Shown: positions 9,567 to 20,629 of the stretch, one piece after another
Numbering within the stretch: the stretch's first letter is position 1
How the letters are laid out: every line of letters begins with the position of its first letter
Assembly (NCBI RefSeq): GCF_018614915.1
Contig: NZ_JAGGNU010000017.1
Location: 231,390 to 295,389 of the forward strand
Length of the DNA stretch: 64,000 nt
Origin: Variovorax paradoxus
GTDB lineage: Bacteria; Pseudomonadota; Gammaproteobacteria; Burkholderiales; Burkholderiaceae_C
Reading direction: 5' to 3'
Position numbers and translations under genes: made by a program
Notes under the pieces: generated by a model
The model's input: only the letters and a program-made list of their open reading frames with translations
Told to the model about the DNA's origin: nothing
The model's database searches: none

Positions 9567-10015
9567 CATGGGCTTTCGGGGACGCGAAGCTCGTCGACGA
9601 CAGCTTTCAATGCGGGCGGCAGCGCAACCGGGCGCCGGGTGCGCCGGTCGACATACACGTGGACGAAGTGGCCCTGCGCCGCCGCCGTCTCGGCGCCCTC
9701 GGCAAACAGCCCGATCTCGTAGCGCACGCTGGAGCTGCCCGCATGCGCCACCCGAACGCCCGCCTCCACGGTCTGCGGGAACGCGAGCGGCGCGAAGTAG
9801 TTGCACTGCGTTTCGACCACGAAGCCGATGGTGTCGCCCCGATGGATGTCGAGCGCGCCGCGCTCGATCAGAAGTGCATTGACGGCGGTGTCGAACCAGC
9901 CGTAGTAGACGACATTGTTGACATGGCCGTACATGTCGTTGTCGGCCCAGCGGGTAGGGATACTGCGAAACGCACGGTAGCTGCGTCGGTTTTCGGGCGT
10001 GGGTCTTGCGCTCAT
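9566..10015 (-). CDS. Acyl-CoA thioesterase (4HBT hotdog fold)
   Basis: Hotdog-fold thioesterase of 149 residues, resembling 4-hydroxybenzoyl-CoA thioesterase / YbgC-like enzymes. The active-site region [21 protein letters not shown] at about residues 20-40 contains the catalytic Asp and the invariant GHVNN. It would hydrolyse a short or aryl acyl-CoA in the cytosol. The ATG at 10015 ([11 protein letters not shown]) is preferred over 10051, which adds a family-atypical Arg-rich leader. It is divergent from the phasin gene; the 230-base gap carries a 20-base palindrome and paired PhaR-like sites. Confidence 0.88.
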   Translation of the reverse strand: MSARPTPENRRSYRAFRSIPTRWADNDMYGHVNNVVYYGWFDTAVNALLIERGALDIHRGDTIGFVVETQCNYFAPLAFPQTVEAGVRVAHAGSSSVRYEIGLFAEGAETAAAQGHFVHVYVDRRTRRPVALPPALKAVVDELRVPESP

Positions 10016-10090
10016 GGCGCGGCATTCTGCAGCACGAACCCGCCTGGGCAAAACGCACGCATCGGAACATTGTCGGCGGCGCCTCTCCCT

Positions 10091-10110
10091 TTTAGAAAGT
10101 ACGTTCTAAA
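10091..10110. promoter_or_regulatory. Imperfect 20-bp palindrome, candidate TetR-type operator
   Basis: TTTAGAA and TTCTAAA are perfect seven-base inverted arms around the six-base core AGTACG. The spacing and symmetry resemble operators of TetR-family fatty-acid regulators. It lies between the divergent thioesterase and phasin genes and could act on either. No regulator gene is adjacent, so the identity of the binding protein is unknown. Confidence 0.5.
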
Positions 10111-10111
10111 T

Positions 10112-10189
10112 TGCTGCAGAGCAACAAAAAATCACTTGATCGAAGCGCCTGACTGCCTATACTTCAGGCCATGCTGCACCGCAACAAAA
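10112..10189 (+). promoter_or_regulatory. Phasin promoter flanked by two PhaR-like operators
   Basis: A sigma-70 type promoter is visible: -35 TTGATC at 10136-10141, 16 bases of spacer, -10 TATACT at 10158-10163. Two near-identical elements TGCTGCA-NN-GCAACAAAA flank it, at 10112-10129 and 10172-10189, exactly 60 bases apart start to start. Each contains CTGC-N3-GCA, seven of the eight defined bases of the CTGC-N3-GCAG site bound by PhaR in Paracoccus and Rhodobacter. Occupancy upstream of -35 and around +1 would repress the phasin gene when no polyhydroxybutyrate is present. Promoter and operators are read from sequence; PhaR control is inferred. Confidence 0.75.
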
Positions 10190-10245
10190 TGATGAGGGGC
10201 AGCTCATCCGCGAACCCACCTCATTGATTCAACTGGAGCATCCAC

Positions 10246-10803
10246 ATGGCACTGACCGCTGACCAACTCATCGCTTCCCACAAGGCCAACCTCGAAACCC
10301 TGTTCGGCCTGACCACCAAGGCTTTCGAAGGCGTCGAGAAGCTGGTCGAACTGAACGTCACCGCCTCCAAGGCCGCGCTGACGGAAGCCGCCAGCACGAC
10401 GCAAGCGATCCTCAGCGTCAAGGACGCGCAAGAGCTGCTCGCCCTGCAAGCCGGCCTGTTCCAACCCCTGGCCGAAAAGACCGCTGCCTACAGCCGTCAC
10501 CTGTACGACATTGCCCAAGGCACCGGCGCCGAGTTCACCAAGGCTTTCGAAGGCAAGGCCGCTGAAGCGCAGCAAGCCTTCGTCGGCCTGGTCGACAGCG
10601 CTGCCAAGAACGCGCCCGCCGGTTCGGAAACCGCCGTCGCCGTGATGAAGAGCGCCGTGGCTGCCGCCAACAACGCTTTCGAATCGGTCCAGAAGGCCGT
10701 CAAGCAAGCCTCCGACGTTGCCGAAGCCAATTTCCAGGCCGTCTCGACCACGGCCGTGAACGCTGCCAAGAGCACCGCCCAAACCGCTTCCCGCAAGCGC
10801 TGA
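10246..10803 (+). CDS. phaP: Phasin family protein (PHB granule surface)
   Basis: Granule-associated phasin that coats polyhydroxybutyrate inclusions and controls their size and number. The 185-residue, Ala-rich, all-helical sequence begins [20 protein letters not shown], and [11 protein letters not shown] at about residues 26-36 is typical of the phasin_2 domain. The C-terminal Ala/Lys/Thr-rich tail resembles that of Ralstonia PhaP proteins. It has its own promoter with PhaR-like operators and its own terminator at 10837-10868, so it is monocistronic. Codon use is strongly biased, consistent with high expression. Confidence 0.94.
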   Translation: MALTADQLIASHKANLETLFGLTTKAFEGVEKLVELNVTASKAALTEAASTTQAILSVKDAQELLALQAGLFQPLAEKTAAYSRHLYDIAQGTGAEFTKAFEGKAAEAQQAFVGLVDSAAKNAPAGSETAVAVMKSAVAAANNAFESVQKAVKQASDVAEANFQAVSTTAVNAAKSTAQTASRKR

Positions 10804-10836
10804 TTGTCTCCTTGGGTCCTTCGGGATCCAATTCAG

Positions 10837-10868
10837 AGGCCCCGTTCTCGGACGGGGCCTTTTTTTTT
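10837..10868 (+). terminator. Rho-independent terminator after the phasin gene
   Basis: An eight-base stem AGGCCCCG/CGGGGCCT encloses an eight-base loop and runs into a tract of nine T residues. Confidence 0.95.
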
Positions 10869-10908
10869 GCGCTCTATGATCGCCGGCAACATTTTTCAGG
10901 AGACATCC

Positions 10909-11667
10909 ATGCAGATCGACAGCAAGGTTTTCATCGTCACCGGCGGCGCTTCGGGCCTCGGCGAAGGCACGGCGCGCATGCTGGCGGCGAACGGCGGCAA
11001 GGTGGTCATCGCCGACATGCAGGCGGACAGGGGCGAAGCGGTGGCCAAGGAAATCGGCGGCGTCTTCGTCAGGTGCGACGTGAGCCAGGAGGCCGACGGG
11101 CAAGCCGCGGTGGCTGCCGCCCAGAAGCTGGGCAAGCTCGTGGGACTGGTCAACTGCGCCGGCATCGCGCCGGCCGAAAAGACCGTCGGCAAGAACGGGC
11201 CGCATGCGCTCGCCGTGTTCAGCAAGACCGTCACGGTCAACCTGATCGGCAGCTTCAACATGATTCGCCTGGCAGCCGACGCCATGAGCAGGAACGAGCC
11301 CGAGGCCACAGGCGAACGCGGGGTGCTGATCTCGACCGCCTCGGTTGCCGCCTACGACGGCCAGATCGGCCAGGCTGCCTACAGCGCCTCCAAGGGCGGC
11401 GTGGTCGGCATGACGCTGCCGATCGCACGCGACCTCGCGCGCAACGGCATCCGCAACATGACGATCGCGCCCGGCATCTTCGGCACGCCAATGCTGTTCG
11501 GCATGCCGCAAGAAGTGCAGGATGCGCTGGCCGCCAGCGTGCCCTTCCCTTCGCGCCTCGGCACGCCCGAGGACTATGCCAAGCTTGCGAAGCACATCAT
11601 CGAGAACGACATGCTCAACGGCGAGGTGATCCGGCTCGACGGCGCGATCCGGCTGGCGCCGCGCTGA
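10909..11667 (+). CDS. SDR 3-hydroxyacyl-CoA dehydrogenase, HSD17B10-like
   Basis: NAD-dependent short-chain dehydrogenase of 252 residues. The cofactor motif [10 protein letters not shown] is at residues 11-20, NCAG follows at about 82, and the catalytic Ser and YSASK are near 145 and 158. The stretch from [19 protein letters not shown] through [12 protein letters not shown] and FGTPML to [13 protein letters not shown] closely follows human type-2 3-hydroxyacyl-CoA dehydrogenase (HSD17B10), so it probably oxidises short or branched 3-hydroxyacyl-CoAs, as in isoleucine degradation. The ATG at 10909 has AGGAG nine bases upstream. Its 3' end overlaps the convergent YihY gene by about 50 bases. 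Confidence 0.9.
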   Translation: MQIDSKVFIVTGGASGLGEGTARMLAANGGKVVIADMQADRGEAVAKEIGGVFVRCDVSQEADGQAAVAAAQKLGKLVGLVNCAGIAPAEKTVGKNGPHALAVFSKTVTVNLIGSFNMIRLAADAMSRNEPEATGERGVLISTASVAAYDGQIGQAAYSASKGGVVGMTLPIARDLARNGIRNMTIAPGIFGTPMLFGMPQEVQDALAASVPFPSRLGTPEDYAKLAKHIIENDMLNGEVIRLDGAIRLAPR

Positions 11668-12574
11668 CCTTCGAGATCTCGGCCGGCAGCGGCGGCGCGC
11701 TGCCGGTGCGCTCGAGGCGCTCGTACTGCGCGATCACCTGGGCGCCGAAAAGGACCAGCGTGGCGGCGATCTCCAGGCTCAGCAGCACCACGATGGCGGT
11801 CGTCAGAGAGCCATACACCACGCTCACCTGCGACAGCGTCGCGAAGTAAAGCACCAGCACGCGGCGCGTGACCTCCCACAGCAACGCCGCGGTCACCCCG
11901 CCGAGCAGAGCGTGGCGCAGGCGCAGTCGTCCCACGGGCATCACGAGGTACAGGGAGGTAAGCATGAAGATCTCGCCGCCCAGCCCGAGCAGATACAGGA
12001 GCGCCCCCGACACGCCCGAGAGCGACCAGCTGCGGCCGAACAGCTCGACGCTCTCCTCCCCGATCACCTGCAGCGCGCCCGCCACCAGCGTGACCAGCAG
12101 CAAGCCGATGCATAGGCAAAGGATGTAGATGTACGGCATCACTGCCGAAATCAGGAAGTGGCGCGAATGTTCCGCCTTGCGATGGTGAAAGATCACCGCC
12201 ATCGCGCTCTCGAGCACGGTGAAGGCGAGAGAGCTGAAGAAGATCATCGTCACCAGTAGCACCGGCCCCATCACATCGCGATGGGCCAGAAAGTTCGACA
12301 GCTCGGCGACGATCGCCCGCGACTGGCCCGGCAACAGCCACTCCAGGTAACGGCCCACTGAACTCAGCAGTTCCGCCTGGTCGATGAAGTGCGACAGCGC
12401 GATCACGCTCAAAATCAGGATCGGCACGATCGATAGCAGCGCGTAATAAGCGACCGCACCGGCCAGCAGCAGGCCCTGATTGGCCCGGAAGCTTTTGACC
12501 GCGTCCCACGCAAAACGCAACGGATGGCGCAGCAAAGGCGCGGCATGATGGACTGGGTGGCGAATCATGCGCAT
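11615..12574 (-). CDS. YihY/BrkB family inner-membrane protein
   Basis: Multi-pass membrane protein of the YihY (once called 'ribonuclease BN/BrkB') family, with about six hydrophobic segments. The conserved [20 protein letters not shown] region is at about residues 33-52, and [23 protein letters not shown] is near 210. The function is not established in the family; an RNase BN activity was wrongly assigned. The last ~50 residues are hydrophilic, Ala/Pro/Arg-rich and overlap the SDR gene on the other strand. The start could be the ATG at 12574 or 12568. Confidence 0.88.
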   Translation of the reverse strand: MRMIRHPVHHAAPLLRHPLRFAWDAVKSFRANQGLLLAGAVAYYALLSIVPILILSVIALSHFIDQAELLSSVGRYLEWLLPGQSRAIVAELSNFLAHRDVMGPVLLVTMIFFSSLAFTVLESAMAVIFHHRKAEHSRHFLISAVMPYIYILCLCIGLLLVTLVAGALQVIGEESVELFGRSWSLSGVSGALLYLLGLGGEIFMLTSLYLVMPVGRLRLRHALLGGVTAALLWEVTRRVLVLYFATLSQVSVVYGSLTTAIVVLLSLEIAATLVLFGAQVIAQYERLERTGSAPPLPAEISKVSAAPAGSRRRAGSPRR

Positions 12575-12654
12575 GCGGCTGGGGTTCCAAGTGCCAGTAT
12601 GCCGCTCGCCACGGCGCCGCGACGGCTTGCGTATGATTTGCCGCTCCCCGCCCC

Positions 12655-14547
12655 ATGACCATTCCCGCCTCTTTCATCCAGGAACTGATCGCGCGCGCCG
12701 ACGTGGTCGAAATCGTCGGGCGCTATGTCCAGTTGAAGAAGGCCGGCGCCAATTTCATGGGCCTTTGCCCCTTCCACGGGGAAAAATCACCTTCCTTTTC
12801 GGTCAGCCCCACCAAGCAGTTCTATCACTGCTTCGGCTGCGGCGCGCACGGCAACGCCGTCGGTTTCCTGATGGAACACGCCGGCATGGGCTTCGTCGAA
12901 GCGGTGCACGATCTCGCTGGCCAGTACGGCCTGCAGGTGCCCGAGGACGACGCCTCGCCCGAGGAGCGCGCCCGCGCCGCCGGCCAGCGGCAGAAGCAGG
13001 CCACCCTGTCCGAGGTGCTCGAGAAGGCCGGCGAGGCCTACAGGAAGCAGTTGCGCCAGTCACCCGCCGCCATCGCCTACCTCAAGGGCCGCGGCGTTTC
13101 CGGCGAAGTCGCCCGGCAGTTCGGCATCGGGTACGCACCCGCGGGCTGGCGCACGCTGGCGAGCGTGTTTCCCGACTACGACGATCCGCTCCTGGCTGAA
13201 AGCGGACTGGTGATCACCGGCGAGCCGGACGACAACGGCGAGGGCAAGCGCTACGACCGCTTTCGCGACCGAGTGATGTTCCCGATCCGCAACGTCAAGG
13301 GCGAGTGCATCGGGTTCGGCGGCCGCGTGCTCGGCGACGAGAAGCCCAAGTACCTCAATTCGCCGGAAACCCCGGTGTTCAGCAAGGGCCGCGAACTCTA
13401 CGGCCTCTACGAAGCCCGCGCCGCCTTCCGCGACCGCGGCTATGCGCTGGTGACCGAGGGCTACATGGACGTGGTGGCGCTGGCGCAGCTCGGCTTTCCG
13501 AACGCGGTCGCGACGCTGGGCACCGCCTGCACGCCGGAACACGTGCAAAAGCTGTTTCGCTTCACCGAGTCGGTGGTGTTCAGCTTCGACGGCGACGCGG
13601 CCGGCCGGCGTGCCGCGCGCAAGGCCCTCGACGGCGCCCTGCCCTATGCCAGCGACGTGCGCAGCGTCAAGTTCCTGTTCCTGCCGGCCGAGCACGATCC
13701 CGACAGCTTCATCCGCGAATTCGGTGCCGATGCTTTCGCGCGCTTCGTGAACGAGGCCACGCCGCTGAGCCGCTTCATGCTGGAGGCCGCGCGCGAAGGC
13801 TGCGACCTCGGGTCCGCCGAGGGCCGGGCCCACATGGCGAGCAATGCGCGGCCGCTCTGGAGCGCGCTGCCGGAAGGCGCGCTCAAGCGGCAATTGCTCG
13901 GCGAGATCGCAGCAATGGTCCAGCTCAGCACCCAGGAACTGGGCGAGCTGTGGGCACCCGCAGCGGCCAAGCGCGCGCCGGCCCCTGCGGCGCGCGAACG
14001 CGAGGAAGGCTATGCCCGGCCCCGCGAGGGTCGCCACGCCGCCCGCGCTCCGGTCCCCCGCCCCCCGCCCCGGGGCCGTACCCTGCCGACCAGCCGCCCC
14101 GACGTGGCCGCGCGGCTGCTGCTGTCGAACATGGCCGAATGGGAGGGGCTTTCCCATGAGCTGCACGGCCTGCTGTGCGACCTGCCGGGCGAGCACGGCC
14201 AGCTCTTCGCCTGGCTCGACAGCCAGCTGCACGAGCACGGCGTGCAGCCCTGGGCCGCGCTGCGCGAAGGCATGCGGGGCCTGGCCTTCGAGGCCCTGGC
14301 CGAGCGCGTCATGACCGACCCCGATGGCGGGCCGCTCGGCGAGGCGGAGGGCGAGCAGGCGGCCGATGCCGCCCGGGAACTGCGCAATGTGCTCGATTTC
14401 ATGCTGGACGACCTGCTCAAGGCCCAGCAGAGCGAGGCCATCGCCGCCGTGGGGAGCGATCCGCGGGCCCTGGAACGCTACAAGGCGCTGGAGGCGCGCC
14501 GCCTGGAGTTGCGCGCGCGGCTTCGGCCCGGGGCGAACCTTGCTTGA
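12655..14547 (+). CDS. dnaG: DNA primase
   Basis: Makes RNA primers for replication together with DnaB. The 630-residue protein has the expected order: a CHC2 zinc ribbon (C38, H41, C59, C62), the primase catalytic core, a TOPRIM domain with the VTEGYMDVVAL and FSFDGDAAGRRAA acidic motifs at about residues 265-330, and a C-terminal helicase-binding domain. A Pro/Arg/Ala-rich linker (about 440-485) precedes the C-terminal domain. No rpsU lies upstream, unlike the classic macromolecular-synthesis operon. Its last codons contain the -35 element of the rpoD promoter. Confidence 0.97.
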   Translation: MTIPASFIQELIARADVVEIVGRYVQLKKAGANFMGLCPFHGEKSPSFSVSPTKQFYHCFGCGAHGNAVGFLMEHAGMGFVEAVHDLAGQYGLQVPEDDASPEERARAAGQRQKQATLSEVLEKAGEAYRKQLRQSPAAIAYLKGRGVSGEVARQFGIGYAPAGWRTLASVFPDYDDPLLAESGLVITGEPDDNGEGKRYDRFRDRVMFPIRNVKGECIGFGGRVLGDEKPKYLNSPETPVFSKGRELYGLYEARAAFRDRGYALVTEGYMDVVALAQLGFPNAVATLGTACTPEHVQKLFRFTESVVFSFDGDAAGRRAARKALDGALPYASDVRSVKFLFLPAEHDPDSFIREFGADAFARFVNEATPLSRFMLEAAREGCDLGSAEGRAHMASNARPLWSALPEGALKRQLLGEIAAMVQLSTQELGELWAPAAAKRAPAPAAREREEGYARPREGRHAARAPVPRPPPRGRTLPTSRPDVAARLLLSNMAEWEGLSHELHGLLCDLPGEHGQLFAWLDSQLHEHGVQPWAALREGMRGLAFEALAERVMTDPDGGPLGEAEGEQAADAARELRNVLDFMLDDLLKAQQSEAIAAVGSDPRALERYKALEARRLELRARLRPGANLA

Positions 14548-14569
14548 AATATGCGCAACGCGCTATAAT
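14540..14569 (+). promoter_or_regulatory. rpoD promoter overlapping the dnaG stop codon
   Basis: A perfect -10 TATAAT at 14564-14569 is preceded by 18 bases and TTGCTT at 14540-14545 as -35. The -35 overlaps the dnaG TGA at 14545-14547. It gives rpoD a long untranslated leader of about 250 bases. An alternative -35, TTGAAA at 14544, would leave only 14 bases of spacer. Confidence 0.75.
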
Positions 14570-14826
14570 TTAAGGCTTCGCTAAACGCGAAACGGCAAGA
14601 GCGACAGCAGCACCTCCGGGCCGACCCTCAAGCGCAATGCACTTCCCCAAGGGAAAAGGGTCAATACACCGCAAGGACTGCACACCAAATGTTCGCCCGA
14701 CATCTTGCCTTTTTGAAGAGTGCCTGAGGATTCACCTCCTCGTCGCCCCATTGTTTGTGCTCCCGCCCGCGCCGGCTTGTTGGCGCCTGTGATCCCGCTT
14801 GTTCATTCTTGCTGTACCGAGGTCGT

Positions 14827-17142
<2,316 letters not shown>

Positions 17143-17167
17143 TCCCTTAGCGGATCTTCGAGCCCGA

Positions 17168-17204
17168 ACGCCCGCTTCGCCTTCATGGCGGCGGGCGTTT
17201 TTTC
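17168..17204 (+). terminator. Rho-independent terminator after rpoD
   Basis: ACGCCCGC at 17168-17175 pairs with GCGGGCGT at 17191-17198, followed by a T-rich run. It lies 26 bases after the rpoD stop and before the MFS efflux gene. Confidence 0.9.
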
Positions 17205-17242
17205 TTTTCCTCCGACAACAAGCAAGAACAGAGACCTCTCGC

Positions 17243-18481
17243 ATGAACCCCGACGCCGACAAACTCTGGCATGCCCCGCGCTGGGCCCTGGCGGTGCTGC
17301 TGGCGGTGCTGGGCATGCTCGGGCCCTTCTCGATCGACACCTACATCCCGGCCTTCTCCGGCATCGCCAGCGACATCGGCGCGACGCCGGCCCAGATGCA
17401 GCAGACGCTCTCGGCCTACCTGTTCGGCTTCGCGTTCATGAACCTGTTCCACGGCGCGCTGTCGGACAGCTTCGGCCGCCGGCCGGTGGTGCTGTGGGGC
17501 CTGGCCGTGTTCACCCTCGCCTCGCTCGGCTGCGCGCTGTCGCAGACCATCGGCCAGCTGGTGCTGTTCCGCGCATTGCAGGGCCTGTCGACCGGCGCCG
17601 GCATCGTGATCTCGCGTGCCGTGATCCGCGACATGTTCCCGCCGGCAGAGGCGCAGCGGGTGATGAGCCAGGTCACGATCTATTTCGGCATCGCGCCCGC
17701 GATCGCGCCGATCGTCGGCGGCTTCCTGTTCGTGCACCTGGGCTGGCACAGCGTGTTCTGGTTCCTGGTGGCGGTGGGCGTGGTGCTGTTCGCCGCCAAC
17801 TGGAAGCTGCTGCCGGAAACGCTGCACCTGAGCCAGCGCCAACCCTTCGAGGTGCGGCACCTGATGCACGGCTACTGGGACCTGTGCTCCGACCCGCGCT
17901 TCCTGCTGCTGGCGTTCGCGAGCGGCGTGCCTTTCAACGGCATGTTTCTCTACGTGCTGGCCGCGCCCGCCTTTCTCGGCGACCACCTGGCGCTCGCGCC
18001 CACGCAGTTCTTCTGGTTCTTCCTGCTGACCATCGGCGGCATCATGGCGGGCGCCTGGGCCAGCGGCCGCATGGCCGGCAAGGTGGCGCCGAAGCGGCAG
18101 ATCCGCGACGGCTTCCTGATCATGCTGCTGACCTCGATAGTTAACGTGGCGGCCAACGCCCTCTTCGCGCCGCACCCAGCCTGGGCGCTGTGGCCGATCG
18201 CGGTGTTCGCCTTCGGCTGGGCACTGATGGTGCCGGTGGTCACGCTGCTGGTGCTCGACCTGCATCCGGAACGCCGCGGCATGGCCTCCTCGCTGCAGGC
18301 CGTGATCGGCTCGACCGCCAACGGCATCGTCGCCGGCGTGGTCGCGCCGCTGGTGATGCATTCGACGCTGGCGCTGGCGCTCACCTCCATCCTCATGATG
18401 GGCGTGGGCCTGGTGGCCTGGGTCTGGCTGCACGCGCGCTGGCCCGAAATCGGCCGCCGCGTCGCCGGCGAACTTGCGTGA
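17243..18481 (+). CDS. Bcr/CflA family multidrug efflux MFS transporter
   Basis: Twelve-helix drug:proton antiporter of 412 residues. Bcr/CflA hallmarks are the first loop FSIDTYIPAFSGIASD, the QQTLSAYLFGFA segment in helix 2, DSFGRRPVVLWGL (motif A) and RALQGLSTGAGIVISRAVIRD in helix 4. It would export chloramphenicol-type drugs, bicyclomycin or dipeptides across the inner membrane. The ATG at 17243 was chosen over in-frame positions from 17129, which overlap the rpoD terminator. The stop is five bases before the preferred start of the HPP-CBS gene, so the two may be cotranscribed. Confidence 0.92.
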   Translation: MNPDADKLWHAPRWALAVLLAVLGMLGPFSIDTYIPAFSGIASDIGATPAQMQQTLSAYLFGFAFMNLFHGALSDSFGRRPVVLWGLAVFTLASLGCALSQTIGQLVLFRALQGLSTGAGIVISRAVIRDMFPPAEAQRVMSQVTIYFGIAPAIAPIVGGFLFVHLGWHSVFWFLVAVGVVLFAANWKLLPETLHLSQRQPFEVRHLMHGYWDLCSDPRFLLLAFASGVPFNGMFLYVLAAPAFLGDHLALAPTQFFWFFLLTIGGIMAGAWASGRMAGKVAPKRQIRDGFLIMLLTSIVNVAANALFAPHPAWALWPIAVFAFGWALMVPVVTLLVLDLHPERRGMASSLQAVIGSTANGIVAGVVAPLVMHSTLALALTSILMMGVGLVAWVWLHARWPEIGRRVAGELA

Positions 18482-18485
18482 ACAG

Positions 18486-19616
18486 ATGCTGCGCGACCAA
18501 CTCCGCACCTTTGCGCGCTCCTGGCTTCCGGCCCGCACCAACGTCAATGCGCGCGAACGCCTGCGCGCCGTCGCAGGCGCCGCGCTGGGCCTTCTGATCA
18601 CCGCGATGCTTTCCCAGCTGACGGGCTCGTCGTTCGACAGCCGCTGGCTGATCGCGCCGCTGGGCGCCAGCGCGGTGCTGGTGTTCGCCCTGCCCGCCAG
18701 CCCGCTCGCGCAACCTTGGTCGGTGGTCGCCGGCAACACCTTCTCGGCGCTGGTCGGGGTCACCTGCGCGCGCTGGATGCCGGACCCGGTATGGGCCAGC
18801 GCAGCCGCGCCGGCGCTGGCCATCGGGCTGATGTTCGGGCTGCGCTGCCTGCACCCGCCCGGCGGCGCGGTGGCGCTGTTCGCCGTGCTGAGCCACACCA
18901 CGCACTTTCCCTTCTCGCTCTACCCGGTGTTGCTCAATTCGGCCCTGCTGGTGCTGGCCGGCGTGGCCTACAACAGCCTGACCGGACGGCGCTATCCGCA
19001 CGTGCAGCTCAAGCCGCGCGAGCCCAAGTCCGACGCGCGCTTCAGCTCGGCCGACATCGATGCCGTGCTCGCGCGCTACAACCAGGTGCTCGACATCAGC
19101 CGCGACGACCTCGAGTCGCTGATCCAGCAGACCGAGCTCGAGTCCTACAAGCGCCGTCTCGGCACCGTGCGCTGCGCCGACGTCATGTCGCGCGATCCGG
19201 TGGTCGCGGAGTTCGGCACGCCGCTGCAGGAGGCATGGGCCCTGATGCAGGAACGGCGCATCAAGGCGCTGCCGGTGGTCGACCGCACGCGCCGCGTGGT
19301 CGGCATCGTGACGCAGGCAGACTTCTTCCGCCACATCGACCTGGACCTCCACGAGGGGCTCGGCGGGCGGTTGCGCGATTTCATCCGTGCGACGCGCAGC
19401 GTGATGTCGAGCAAGCCCGAGGTGGTCGGCCAGATCATGACGCGGCAGGTGCGCGTGGCCAGCGAGGAACGGCCGATGGTCGAACTGGTGCCGCTGTTCT
19501 CCGAGGGTGGCCACCACCATATCCCCATCATCGATGGCGAACGGCGGCTCACGGGCATGATCACGCAGTCCGATTTCGTGCGCGCCTTGTACCGCGCGGT
19601 CGGCCCGGAAACCTAG
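18486..19616 (+). CDS. HPP-family membrane protein fused to two CBS domains
   Basis: The N-terminal half (about residues 20-170) is an HPP integral-membrane domain with about four helices. It contains the FDSRWLIAPLGASAVLVFALPASPLAQPW block and LHPPGGAVALF, which carries the His-Pro-Pro that names the family. The C-terminal half holds a CBS pair, CADVMSRDPVV near 230 and IMTRQVRVASEERPMVEL near 320, which commonly senses adenine nucleotides. Plant and cyanobacterial HPP proteins transport nitrite, but function in proteobacteria is unproved. The start could also be TTG at 18474; ATG 18486 is preferred, though neither has a clear ribosome site. It ends convergent with a Bug gene. Confidence 0.88.
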   Translation: MLRDQLRTFARSWLPARTNVNARERLRAVAGAALGLLITAMLSQLTGSSFDSRWLIAPLGASAVLVFALPASPLAQPWSVVAGNTFSALVGVTCARWMPDPVWASAAAPALAIGLMFGLRCLHPPGGAVALFAVLSHTTHFPFSLYPVLLNSALLVLAGVAYNSLTGRRYPHVQLKPREPKSDARFSSADIDAVLARYNQVLDISRDDLESLIQQTELESYKRRLGTVRCADVMSRDPVVAEFGTPLQEAWALMQERRIKALPVVDRTRRVVGIVTQADFFRHIDLDLHEGLGGRLRDFIRATRSVMSSKPEVVGQIMTRQVRVASEERPMVELVPLFSEGGHHHIPIIDGERRLTGMITQSDFVRALYRAVGPET

Positions 19617-19621
19617 GCCGG

Positions 19622-20599
19622 CTATTCCAGCGTCACGTTGGCCTTCTTCACCAGTGCCGCGTACCTGGCGGCCTCGCTGCGGAAGTAACTGGCCGCCTCC
19701 TCCGGCGTCGTGGGCTTGACGATGTTGCCCTGCTTGGCCATTGCCTCCTGCACCTCGGGGCTGGAGAACGCGGCCACGACGGCGTCGTGCGCGCGCTTGA
19801 GCTCGGCCGCCGGCAGCTTGGCCGGCCCGATCAGGGCGAACCAGCCTTCGACGCTGTAGTTGGGCAGCCCTTGCTCGGCGATGGTCGGAATGTCCGGCGC
19901 GGCCGGCGAGCGCGCAGGCCCGCACAGGCCGATCGCACGCAAGGCGCCGCTCTTGATGTGCTGCTGCACCGCCGGCAGCGCGACCACGCCGATCTCGACC
20001 TGGCCCGCGATCATGTCGGTCACCATCGGGCCGGTGCCCTTGTAGGGGATGTGGCGCGCCTTGACGCCGGCCTCGTCCAGGAACATCTCGCCGGCGAGGT
20101 GAATGATGGTGCCGTTGCCGGAGGACGCGTAGTTGTAGCCGTCGGGCTTGGCCTTGAGCAGCGCGACCAGTTCCCTCACGTTCTTCGCCGGTACCTTCGG
20201 ATTCACCAGCAGCACCAGCGGCGTCGCGCCGATCACGCTGATGGGCGTGATGTCGTTGATCGCATCGAAGGGCATCTTCTTGTAGACGCTCGGGTTGATC
20301 ACGTGGTTGTTCGACACCATGCCGAAGGTCTGGCCGTCGGGCGCGGCCTTGACGACGACCGAGGTGCCGGTGATGCCGCCGGCACCCGGCAGGTTCTCGA
20401 TCACCACCGACTGGCTGAAGGCCTTGCCGAGCGCCGGTGCCGCGGCACGCGCGATCGTGTCCACGCCCGAGCCGGCGCTGATCGGCAGGACGATGCGCAC
20501 CGGCTTGTCGGTGCCCTGGGCGAATGCGGGAATCGCGGCCAGGCCCAGCGCGGAAGCGCCGAGGCCGAGCACCGTTCGGCGCGAAAGGGTGGGGTTCAT
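19622..20599 (-). CDS. Bug-type tripartite tricarboxylate transporter receptor
   Basis: Periplasmic solute receptor of the TctC/Bug family. The 325 residues include a signal sequence (RRTVLGLGASALGLAAIPAFAQG) and the usual KPVRIVLPISAGSGVDTIARA start of the mature protein. GAGGITGTSVVVKAAPDGQTFG is the conserved ligand-loop block. AAGGAGA precedes the ATG at 20599. It is the third gene of the hmgL-caiB-bug unit, so its ligand is probably the acid that the other two enzymes activate and cleave. No TctA/TctB membrane genes are in the window, as is usual for the many orphan Bug proteins in this order. Confidence 0.9.
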   Translation of the reverse strand: MNPTLSRRTVLGLGASALGLAAIPAFAQGTDKPVRIVLPISAGSGVDTIARAAAPALGKAFSQSVVIENLPGAGGITGTSVVVKAAPDGQTFGMVSNNHVINPSVYKKMPFDAINDITPISVIGATPLVLLVNPKVPAKNVRELVALLKAKPDGYNYASSGNGTIIHLAGEMFLDEAGVKARHIPYKGTGPMVTDMIAGQVEIGVVALPAVQQHIKSGALRAIGLCGPARSPAAPDIPTIAEQGLPNYSVEGWFALIGPAKLPAAELKRAHDAVVAAFSSPEVQEAMAKQGNIVKPTTPEEAASYFRSEAARYAALVKKANVTLE

Positions 20600-20629
20600 C
20601 TTTTGTCTCCTTGGTTTCGAAAACTTATG

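Noticed and set aside
14544..14569. TTGAAA/TATAAT as the rpoD promoter
   Set aside because: Spacer of only 14 bases; TTGCTT four bases upstream gives a workable 18-base spacer.
18474..18485. TTG start for the HPP-CBS protein
   Set aside because: Would overlap the efflux gene by eight bases without a ribosome site; ATG at 18486 is more likely, though not proved.
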